Shown one piece after another: positions 1 to 4,835 of a stretch of DNA of 6,398 nucleotides. A program made the position numbers and the translations under genes. Origin of the DNA: Rhodospirillaceae bacterium (lineage in GTDB: Bacteria > Pseudomonadota > Alphaproteobacteria > SP197); the NCBI GenBank assembly GCA_018700655.1, contig JABIUG010000095.1, forward strand, positions 1-6,398, given 5' to 3'. Positions within the stretch are counted from its first letter, which is position 1; every line of letters starts with the position of its first letter. The notes under the pieces are model-generated. The model did no database searches. It was not told the origin of the DNA and was given only the letters and a program-made list of their open reading frames with translations.

Positions 1-90
1 ACAAGAGAGCGGAGCGATCGGGATCCGGGATCTCGATCAGGCACAACAGGCAGATCAGTCCCGCCCGTGACCCCACCAACAATACCCCTC

Positions 91-120
91 CCATCATCGC
101 CCGGCTTGACCGGGCGATCC
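91..120 (-). repeat. Palindromic intergenic repeat, copy 1 (inverted)
   Basis: A perfect 9-base stem (96-104 ATCGCCCGG, 110-118 CCGGGCGAT) with a CTTGA loop lies inside a 30-base unit. Read on the minus strand the unit starts GGAT, has loop TCAAG and ends ATGATGG, matching the unit at 156-185 in its flanks and loop. On the plus strand the hairpin is followed by CCATTTT, so it could also act as a weak terminator for a gene coming from the left. REP-like elements of this kind are common between alphaproteobacterial genes; membership of a genome-wide family is inference. Confidence 0.7.
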
Positions 121-155
121 ATTTTCCGCCGGTGAGGGCCGTTGGATTTCGGGAT

Positions 156-185
156 GGATGCCCCCATCAAGTGGGGGCATGACGG
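156..185 (+). repeat. Palindromic intergenic repeat, copy 2
   Basis: A perfect 9-base stem (158-166 ATGCCCCCA, 172-180 TGGGGGCAT) with loop TCAAG, flanked by GG on the left and GACGG on the right. It aligns with the reverse complement of 91-120 at 21 of 30 positions. Eight of the nine differences fall in the stem, where they form four compensated base pairs. Confidence 0.7.
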
Positions 186-207
186 CTGAGGTGTGTTTGT
201 GTCAGGA

Positions 208-281
208 GGCCCTTTAGGGCCCAAGGCGAGCGACTGCGAGCCCGACGCGCATGCGGCGTTAGCCAAACGTGCGGAGCACGT
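208..281. repeat. Cluster of four small hairpins
   Basis: Four consecutive self-complementary segments: 208-221 (GGCCC, TTTA, GGGCC), 225-242 (GGCGAGC, GACT, GCGAGCC, in which the GA steps face each other as tandem G-A mismatches), 245-259 (around the palindrome CGCATGCG at 248-255) and 267-281 (ACGTGC, GGA, GCACGT). No open frame with a start and ribosome site explains them. They could be a mosaic intergenic repeat or a structured RNA; neither can be decided from one copy. Confidence 0.45.
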
Positions 282-297
282 GCCGGCGCCTGAGGTT

Positions 298-337
298 AAC
301 AAACAGAAACAGAGGCAGGCCCGCAAGCGGGCCTGCC
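298..337 (-). terminator. Intrinsic terminator downstream of rho
   Basis: On the minus strand the rho stop codon (345-347) is followed after 7 bases by a perfect 11-base-pair stem (327-337 with 314-324; plus-strand arms GGCAGGCCCGC and GCGGGCCTGCC, two-base centre). The transcript then runs through a T-rich tract, TCTGTTTCTGTTTGTT (298-313). This is a textbook Rho-independent terminator, so transcription of rho most likely ends here. The plus-strand side is less T-rich, so it is mainly unidirectional. Confidence 0.88.
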
Positions 338-344
338 GTCGTTT

Positions 345-1661
345 CTAAGTATTCATCGAGTCGAAGAAGTCGTCGTTGTTTTTGGTGTGTTTGAGTTTCT
401 CCAGGAGGAACTCGACCGCATCGACCGCGCCCATCGGCATCAGGATGCGGCGCAGGACCCACATCTTGGCGAGCTGGGCCTTGCTGACCAGCAGCTCTTC
501 CTTGCGGGTGCCCGACTTGCCGACATCGATCGCGGGGAAGATGCGCTTGTCGGCGATCTTGCGGTCCATGACGATTTCGGAGTTACCGGTGCCCTTGAAC
601 TCTTCGAAGATGACTTCGTCCATGCGGGAACCGGTATCGATCAGCGCGGTCGCGATAATCGTGAGGCTGCCGCCGCCTTCGATGTTGCGTGCTGCGCCGA
701 AGAAACGTTTCGGGCGCTGCAGGGCGTTGGCATCGACACCACCGGTCAGGACCTTGCCGGAGCTTGGAATGACGGTGTTGTAGGCGCGTGCCAGGCGGGT
801 GATCGAATCGAGCAGGATGACGACATCGCGTTTCTGTTCGACCAGACGTTTGGCCTTTTCGATCACCATCTCGGAGACCGCGACGTGGCGTGTCGCAGGC
901 TCATCGAAGGTCGAGGCAATGACCTCGCCCTTGACCTGGCGCTGCATGTCGGTGACCTCTTCGGGGCGCTCATCGATGAGCAGCACCAGGAGGTAGATTT
1001 CAGGATGGTTGGCTTCGATCGCATGGGCGATGTTCTGCATCAACACGGTCTTGCCGGCACGCGGCGGTGAGGTGAGCAGCGCACGCTGGCCTTTGCCGAG
1101 CGGCGAGACCAGCTCGATCACGCGGGTCGAGAGATCCTTGCGCGTCGGGTCCTGGATTTCCAGGTCGAGCTTCTCTTGGGGATAGAGCGGGGTGAGGTTG
1201 TCGAACGGCACGCGATGGCGCGTCGTCTCGGGCTCCTCGAAATTGATGTGGTTGACCTTCAACAGCGCGAAATAACGTTCGTTGTCCTTCGGGCTGCGGA
1301 TCTGGCCTTCGACCGTATCACCGGTCTTGAGCGAAAAACGCCGGATCTGGCTGGGGCTGACATAGATGTCGTCAGGGCCCGAGAGATAATTGGCTTCGGG
1401 GCTTCTAAGGAAGCCGAAGCCGTCGTGGAGGACCTCGACCACGCCCTTGCCGAAGATCGGCACATCCTGCTCAGCCATTTCCTTGAGGATGGCGAACATC
1501 AGGTCCTGCTTGCGCAGCACGCTGGCATTGTCGATGCCGAGGTCTTCGCCAAAGACGAGGAGGTCTTCGGGCTTCATGTCCTTCAGTTGCTGAAGGTTCA
1601 GTGATTCGGACTCCGCCGAGACGAGAGTCGTAGTTTCAGTTTCAATTTCTGTTACGGCCAT
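345..1661 (-). CDS. rho: Transcription termination factor Rho
   Basis: Rho is a hexameric RNA-dependent ATPase and 5'-to-3' translocase that ends transcription of untranslated RNA. The 438-residue length is normal for the family. An N-terminal Rho domain (about 20-65) precedes the cold-shock-like RNA-binding domain with GFGFLRS (82-88) and PDDIYVSPSQIRRF (96-109). The ATPase core has Walker A SPPRAGKT (198-205), LLIDERPEEV (227-236), Walker B VVILLD (280-285), the Q-loop SGKVLTGG (301-308) and the R-loop region GAARNIEGGGS (322-332). TGSRMDE (343-349) carries the likely arginine finger. No key residue is missing. The ATG at 1659-1661 has an AAGAAGG ribosome site 7 bases upstream (1669-1675). 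The first 20 residues are acidic and Thr/Ser-rich. The gene is followed by an intrinsic terminator. A 237-base leader separates it from hemJ, so it may have its own promoter as well as read-through from the haem genes. Confidence 0.98.
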   Translation of the reverse strand: MAVTEIETETTTLVSAESESLNLQQLKDMKPEDLLVFGEDLGIDNASVLRKQDLMFAILKEMAEQDVPIFGKGVVEVLHDGFGFLRSPEANYLSGPDDIYVSPSQIRRFSLKTGDTVEGQIRSPKDNERYFALLKVNHINFEEPETTRHRVPFDNLTPLYPQEKLDLEIQDPTRKDLSTRVIELVSPLGKGQRALLTSPPRAGKTVLMQNIAHAIEANHPEIYLLVLLIDERPEEVTDMQRQVKGEVIASTFDEPATRHVAVSEMVIEKAKRLVEQKRDVVILLDSITRLARAYNTVIPSSGKVLTGGVDANALQRPKRFFGAARNIEGGGSLTIIATALIDTGSRMDEVIFEEFKGTGNSEIVMDRKIADKRIFPAIDVGKSGTRKEELLVSKAQLAKMWVLRRILMPMGAVDAVEFLLEKLKHTKNNDDFFDSMNT

Positions 1662-1898
1662 AGTTGGACCTTCTTCACGGCGGATTACAGGTGGGGAACG
1701 AAAGTCCGCCGGATATATAAAAGTTGGATTGACGCTTGCCGAAGCGGTGCCCCGAGGAAGAATGGGGTTGTTCGGCCTGACCGGATCGTTCGCTGGTCGG
1801 GTGCGTTTGCTAGAACGCCCTAGAGATAAGCGCGGGTTTGGCCGGAGTCAAACGACAACTGCGCAGCTGTTGGATGCCGGGCCGCTCAACAGCCCCGT
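1662..1898 (-). promoter_or_regulatory. rho leader and possible promoter
   Basis: This 237-base gap between hemJ and rho contains an AT-rich patch with TATATA at 1714-1719, a candidate -10 on the minus strand. The best upstream -35 partner (TTCGGC, 1738-1743, 18-base spacing) is poor. A 7-base-pair stem (1678-1684 with 1705-1711, 20-base loop) sits two bases before the rho ribosome site. If TATATA is the -10, transcription would start near 1707 and cut into that stem, so both cannot be fully right. Another possible stem (1776-1782 with 1795-1801, one G-T pair on the plus strand) lies further upstream. I see no convincing intrinsic terminator after hemJ. Confidence 0.35.
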
Positions 1899-2348
1899 TC
1901 AGAACGGTTTGACGACGACCATGATCACGATGATCACCATCAGCACGGCGGGGACCTCGTTGACGATCTTGTAGAACCGCGCCGACTTTGTGTTGCGGTC
2001 CTCGGCAAAGGCGCGCCGCCAGCGTGAAAGCCAGCCGTGAAGGCCAGAAAGCACCAGCACGGCGCCAAGTTTCACGTGCCACCAGCCCTCAGTCCAGATG
2101 CCGGCGCCGCGGTCGAGAAAGAGCATGCCACCCAGCAGGAAAACCAGGATCATTGCCGGGTTGATGATGCCGCGCAGCAGGCGGCGTTCCATCACCTTGA
2201 AGGTTTCTGATTGCTGTGAGCCCGGCGCGGCATCGACGTGGTAGGCAAAAAGGCGCGGCAGGTAGAGCATGCCCGCCATCCAGGCTATCACCGCGATGAT
2301 ATGGAACGCCTTGACCCAGGGATAGGCGCCGCCCAGAAAACCTTCCAT
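1899..2348 (-). CDS. hemJ: Protoporphyrinogen IX oxidase, HemJ type (membrane protein)
   Basis: HemJ oxidises protoporphyrinogen IX to protoporphyrin IX in the inner membrane, the step before iron insertion, and replaces HemG/HemY in most alphaproteobacteria. The predicted protein has 149 residues, usual for the family, and about four membrane segments (about 9-30, 64-78, 90-104 and 131-147). Family-like features include KAFHIIAVIAWMAGMLYLPR (13-32, with the conserved His at 16), the YH pair at 36-37 and WHVKL (90-94). I chose the ATG at 2346-2348: the protein then starts MEGFLGG, and GGGAGG lies 6 bases upstream at 2355-2360. A longer in-frame start at 2444 would only overlap hemH in an Arg/Ala-rich, non-family stretch. 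The start is one base after the hemH stop, so translation is probably coupled. Position after hemE and hemH strongly supports the haem role. Confidence 0.9.
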   Translation of the reverse strand: MEGFLGGAYPWVKAFHIIAVIAWMAGMLYLPRLFAYHVDAAPGSQQSETFKVMERRLLRGIINPAMILVFLLGGMLFLDRGAGIWTEGWWHVKLGAVLVLSGLHGWLSRWRRAFAEDRNTKSARFYKIVNEVPAVLMVIIVIMVVVKPF

Positions 2349-2349
2349 C

Positions 2350-3378
2350 TCATGCCTCCCGGCACGGGCAGCGGCCCCAACTTGCCGGACAGACCCTGCG
2401 TCCGGCATCGCCAGACGGCGACGCACGGCCCTCGGCCAAAGCATCCGTTACCACGGTGGCAAGACCATCGATAAAGGCTTCCGTTACGCCCAGTGCGGGC
2501 ACGCGCAGATAGGGGCTGGCGCCATGTTTGGCCGCCATCTCGGCATATTCGATATCAAGCTCGACCAGGGTCTCGCTGTGCTCGCTGACAAACGCCACCG
2601 GGATCACGATCACACCCTTTGCCTCGGCACCGGCGCGTTTGATCTCGTCATCAGTCGAAGGCCCGATCCAGGCCAGCGGGCCAACGCGTGACTGGTAGCA
2701 GACCTGCCAATCGAGATCAGGCCGATCAAGCCCGGCAACAATCGCAGCCGCCGTCTGTTCGATCTGCCACTGGTAGGGGTCACCGGATTTGACGATCTTT
2801 TCGGGTAGACCGTGGGCAGAAAACAACACCCGCACCGGATGCTCACCGGCTTCATCAAGAGCGGCCTGGAGCAGACCGACATGGGCCGCGACAACACCCA
2901 CCTGCGTGGGATAACAACACACCGCCGTGGTTGGCACGTTCAAGCCCACCTTCGAGGCAGCCTTGTTCCAGGCCTTGATCGAGGAGCCCGTCGTGGTCGT
3001 CGAAAACTGCGGATAAAGCGGCAGCAGCACGATCCGGTCGGGTTTGAAGGCAGCGACCTCAAGTGCGGTATCCTCGCTCATGGGGTGCCAGTAACGCATC
3101 GCGATGAAGACTCTGGTGTCGTTATCAAGCCGTCCCTGCAGCGTCTTTGCCTGGGCCCGGGTTCCCTCGAGCAGAGGCGAGCGGCCGCCGATCCGCGCAT
3201 AGATTTCGCGCGCTTCCTTCTGGCGTTTGTTCGAGATCGCCGAGGCCAGGATCGGGCGCAGCGGCCAGGGCAATCCGATGATTGCGGGATCGTTGAAGAG
3301 GTTGTTCAGGAACGGCTGGATCGTCTCGGGCGAATCGGGGCCGCCCAGGTTGAAGAGCACCACAGCCGTGCGTGTCAT
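2350..3378 (-). CDS. hemH: Ferrochelatase, likely with a [2Fe-2S] cluster
   Basis: HemH inserts Fe2+ into protoporphyrin IX, the last step of haem synthesis. The 342-residue protein opens with AVVLFNLGGPDSPE (5-18) and carries GGRSPL (64-69), MRYWHPM (94-100), LPLYPQFSTTTTGS (119-132), the catalytic-His motif SAHGLPE (187-193, His189) and SEHSETLVELD (265-275, Glu266/Glu269), all typical of the family. The C-terminus ends in a C-X6-C-X-C pattern (Cys330, Cys337, Cys339), and a Cys pair lies at 154-155. From memory, the [2Fe-2S] ferrochelatases of Caulobacter and Mycobacterium tuberculosis use one internal and three C-terminal cysteines with this spacing. A cluster is therefore likely but inferred. 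The ATG overlaps the hemE stop as ATGA (3375-3378). Only a weak purine-rich ribosome site precedes it, so coupling to hemE is likely. Confidence 0.96.
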   Translation of the reverse strand: MTRTAVVLFNLGGPDSPETIQPFLNNLFNDPAIIGLPWPLRPILASAISNKRQKEAREIYARIGGRSPLLEGTRAQAKTLQGRLDNDTRVFIAMRYWHPMSEDTALEVAAFKPDRIVLLPLYPQFSTTTTGSSIKAWNKAASKVGLNVPTTAVCCYPTQVGVVAAHVGLLQAALDEAGEHPVRVLFSAHGLPEKIVKSGDPYQWQIEQTAAAIVAGLDRPDLDWQVCYQSRVGPLAWIGPSTDDEIKRAGAEAKGVIVIPVAFVSEHSETLVELDIEYAEMAAKHGASPYLRVPALGVTEAFIDGLATVVTDALAEGRASPSGDAGRRVCPASWGRCPCREA

Positions 3379-4445
3379 GACACCATCCCGGAAGGCTCAC
3401 GCAACGCCGCGACCAGCTCGGCGACATGTTCGGGTGGGGTTTCCTTGATCACGCCATGGCCCAGATTGAAGACATGGGGACCACCGGCAAGTGCTGCCCT
3501 GATAGCATGTACCTGGTCGGTCAGACCTACACCACCAGCGAGCAGAACTTCCGGGTTGAGGTTGCCCTGCACGGGAAGGGTTTTCTGCAGTGCCTGCATG
3601 GTCGAGAGCGGGGTCATCTGATCGACCTGGATCGCGTCGACCCCGGTACCGGCAATAAACGCGTCATAGCCGTCACCGGCAGCGCGCGGGAAACCAATCA
3701 CCGGCACACCGGGCCGGGCCGCATGTACGGCAGACACGATCGTCGCGATCGGTTTGATCGACCAGCGCTCAAAACCCTTGCCGCCGGCCAGAAGTCCGGC
3801 CCAGCTATCGAAGATCTGGACCGCTTCGGCTCCGGCATCGATTTCAGCGATCAACAGATTCGAGACCGCTTCGGCCAGAATCGAAAGCAGACGATCAAGC
3901 AGGGCGGGGTCCTCGGTCATGAGCGCACGGGTACGGGCAAAGACACCGCCGCCCTTGCCGTCGATCATGTAAGCGACCAGCGTGAAGGGCGCACCGGCAA
4001 ATCCGATCAGCGCGGTCTTGTTGTCCAGTTCCGCCTTCACCAGCGCCAGGGTTTCCATCAGTGCCTGATTACCCTCGACGACACGCAACGGATCGAGACG
4101 ATCGACATCGCCATGGCCGCCAAGCGGTTCGAGCAACGGACCTTCGCCTTCGGCAAAACGCACATGACGGCCCATGGCATGCGGTACGATCAGGATGTCG
4201 GAGAACACGATGGCCGCATCCAGCGCAAAGCGGCGAATCGGCTGCAGTGTGATCTCAGCAGCCATCACCGGGTTGTTGCAACAGGCCATGAAGTCGGGGG
4301 CCTGTTTTCGCAGGGCGCGATATTCCGGCAGATAACGCCCGGCCTGGCGCATCAGCCAAACTGGCGGTGGGTCGACACGGGTTCCGCCAAGGGCCTTGGT
4401 CAGGGCCTTGGCAGCTGTCGATTCTGGCTTGGACTGGGCTTTCAC
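3375..4445 (-). CDS. hemE: Uroporphyrinogen III decarboxylase
   Basis: HemE removes four carboxyl groups from uroporphyrinogen III to give coproporphyrinogen III in the cytoplasm. The 356-residue protein carries signature PPVWLMRQAGRYLPEYR (27-43, with the substrate-binding Arg33 and Arg37), FSDIL with the essential Asp83 (81-85), the second signature GFAGAPFTLVAYMIDG (148-163, Tyr159), FDSWAG (212-217, Ser214) and FNLGHGV (326-332, His330). These are the expected active-site residues. The start is GTG at 4443-4445; an upstream in-frame stop (4470-4472) leaves no earlier start. The best ribosome site, GAGGAAAGGG (4461-4470), is about 15 bases away, longer than usual, and about 10 N-terminal residues exceed the common family length, so a start slightly downstream is possible. 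It is the first gene of the leftward haem block and borders the predicted oriC. Confidence 0.97.
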   Translation of the reverse strand: MKAQSKPESTAAKALTKALGGTRVDPPPVWLMRQAGRYLPEYRALRKQAPDFMACCNNPVMAAEITLQPIRRFALDAAIVFSDILIVPHAMGRHVRFAEGEGPLLEPLGGHGDVDRLDPLRVVEGNQALMETLALVKAELDNKTALIGFAGAPFTLVAYMIDGKGGGVFARTRALMTEDPALLDRLLSILAEAVSNLLIAEIDAGAEAVQIFDSWAGLLAGGKGFERWSIKPIATIVSAVHAARPGVPVIGFPRAAGDGYDAFIAGTGVDAIQVDQMTPLSTMQALQKTLPVQGNLNPEVLLAGGVGLTDQVHAIRAALAGGPHVFNLGHGVIKETPPEHVAELVAALREPSGMVS

Positions 4446-4470
4446 GAGCGGTTTGGTACACCCTTTCCTC

Positions 4471-4515
4471 TACTAAAGAAAGTAAGTCTAAAAGGTTGTT
4501 GTAGTAGTGGATGCC
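4471..4515. other. Candidate DNA unwinding element of oriC
   Basis: The stretch 4471-4493 is 18 of 23 A/T in otherwise GC-rich DNA. It is followed by TTGTTGTAGTAG (4496-4507) and a degenerate DnaA-like box (4506-4514, reverse complement GCATCCACT). Read 3' to 5' on the plus strand, the two TAG units fit the DnaA-trio pattern reported for bacterial origins, while the two TTG units do not. The tract overlaps the region just upstream of the hemE ribosome site. Confidence 0.45.
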
Positions 4516-4586
4516 TGTTGATTCCGGGGATGGTGTGGGGACCACCTGGCTATCAACAGGGATGGTCGGTCTGGGGAAAAACCAGT

Positions 4587-4598
4587 CACCACGTGGTG
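4587..4598. repeat. Perfect 12-base palindrome in oriC
   Basis: CACCACGTGGTG reads identically on both strands and is centred on CACGTG. It abuts a candidate DnaA box. Symmetry of this length suits a dimeric DNA-binding protein, but no known operator is recognised. Confidence 0.6.
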
Positions 4599-4605
4599 TG
4601 GAGAA
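4597..4605 (-). promoter_or_regulatory. Candidate DnaA box (8/9)
   Basis: The minus-strand sequence is TTCTCCACA, one mismatch (third base) from TTATCCACA. It overlaps the right end of the palindrome at 4587-4598 and a GAATC site at 4603-4607. Confidence 0.55.
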
Positions 4606-4650
4606 TCGTGAGTCCTGCGGACCCCAGCCGGGTCGCCCGGGGGCTCTTTC

Positions 4651-4659
4651 TGTGGATGA
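4651..4659 (-). promoter_or_regulatory. Candidate DnaA box (8/9)
   Basis: The minus-strand sequence is TCATCCACA, one mismatch (second base) from TTATCCACA and one from the Caulobacter G-box TGATCCACA as I recall it. Confidence 0.65.
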
Positions 4660-4669
4660 CTTTGTTGCT

Positions 4670-4684
4670 GCGATCGCCGATCGC
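4670..4684. repeat. 7-base inverted repeat with a 1-base centre in oriC
   Basis: GCGATCG and CGATCGC flank a single C. The left half plus centre forms the 8-base palindrome GCGATCGC. It lies 11 bases right of the DnaA box at 4651-4659. Confidence 0.55.
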
Positions 4685-4724
4685 GACCGCGCAGAGGAAG
4701 TCCACATGCGGCGCAGCGGCTTTT

Positions 4725-4736
4725 TCCCCATGGGGA
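4725..4736. repeat. Perfect 12-base palindrome made of two inverted TCCCCA hexamers
   Basis: TCCCCATGGGGA is a head-to-head pair of the hexamer I recall as the Caulobacter weak DnaA site (W-box TCCCCA). It is preceded by a run of T (4721-4725). Confidence 0.6.
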
Positions 4737-4799
4737 CAGACAGCCGGACTTTTTATTGGCTAGGCGAACAGACTTGCAGCCCGGGTCGATTCCGGCGAG

Positions 4800-4808
4800 T
4801 TATCCACC
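4800..4808 (+). promoter_or_regulatory. Candidate DnaA box (8/9) upstream of ppsR
   Basis: TTATCCACC differs from TTATCCACA only in the last base. It ends 27 bases before the ppsR start and overlaps a possible -10 hexamer, so DnaA bound here could also affect ppsR transcription. That regulatory role is inference. A weaker box (TCACCCACA, 4822-4830) follows. Confidence 0.7.
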
Positions 4809-4835
4809 CATGGCCAACGATTCACCCACACCTTC

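Larger units (their letters stand above)
1..344. other. Intergenic region left of rho, rich in inverted repeats; no gene identified
   Basis: No gene can be supported here. In order it holds two related palindromic repeats (91-120 and 156-185), a run of small hairpins (208-221, 225-242, 245-259, 267-281) and the rho terminator hairpin (314-337). At the left edge two readings are open: a minus-strand frame running off the edge, with ATG at 95-97 or GTG at 74-76 preceded 8 bases upstream by GGAGGGG (85-91), and a plus-strand frame ending in TGA at 68-70. Both are too short to recognise. In many alphaproteobacteria mnmE follows rho, but the minus-strand reading does not resemble the start of MnmE. 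I leave the edge uncalled. Confidence 0.6.
4446..4835. other. oriC: Predicted chromosomal replication origin (oriC)
   Basis: This 390-base non-coding gap lies between divergent hemE and ppsR, the location of Cori in Caulobacter crescentus. It contains three 8/9 matches to the DnaA box TTATCCACA (4597-4605, 4651-4659, 4800-4808) and weaker ones (4550-4558 and 4822-4830, both 7/9; 4506-4514 and 4698-4706, both 6/9). Four TGGGGA/TCCCCA hexamers lie at 4536-4541, 4572-4577, 4725-4730 and 4731-4736. There are five GANTC methylation sites, an AT-rich tract (4471-4493, 18 of 23 A/T) and three strong palindromes. No CtrA-type TTAA-N7-TTAA site was found. The region should also hold the promoters of hemE and ppsR; a weak TTGCAG (4774-4779) with AGTTAT 18 bases later is one candidate for ppsR. 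The origin call rests on synteny plus boxes; function is inferred. Confidence 0.85.

Noticed and set aside
1..97. Possible gene start on the minus strand running off the left edge, and a possible plus-strand gene end at 68-70
   Set aside because: Only about 25-32 codons are visible in either reading, neither resembles a known family, and they exclude each other. GGAGGGG before the GTG at 74-76 favours the minus-strand reading slightly, but not enough to call it.
387..1070. Long open frames on the plus strand opposite rho, and similar ones opposite hemH and hemE
   Set aside because: They are opposite-strand shadows of highly conserved genes in GC-rich DNA, without recognisable domains.
1729..1974. 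Small plus-strand frame starting near 1762 in the rho leader
   Set aside because: The AGGAAG before the ATG is too close for a ribosome site, the frame runs antisense into hemJ, and the product has no family features.
2349..2444. Longer hemJ start at 2444 giving a 32-residue N-terminal extension
   Set aside because: The extension lies wholly within hemH, is Arg/Ala-rich and non-family, and the ATG at 2346-2348 has its own ribosome site.
4518..4556. IHF sites (TTGATT at 4518-4523, TATCAA at 4551-4556)
   Set aside because: Only the WATCAA half matches in each. The second half (TTR after four bases) is absent in both.
4622..4650. Terminator-like hairpin (CCGGG, TCG, CCCGG at 4628-4640) followed by CTCTTTC
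   Set aside because: No gene ends nearby and the T run is short and broken. It is more likely just part of the GC-rich origin sequence.
4446..4835. CtrA binding sites (TTAA-N7-TTAA) as in Caulobacter Cori
   Set aside because: No TTAA tetramer occurs in the gap, so the Caulobacter-style CtrA block is not supported.
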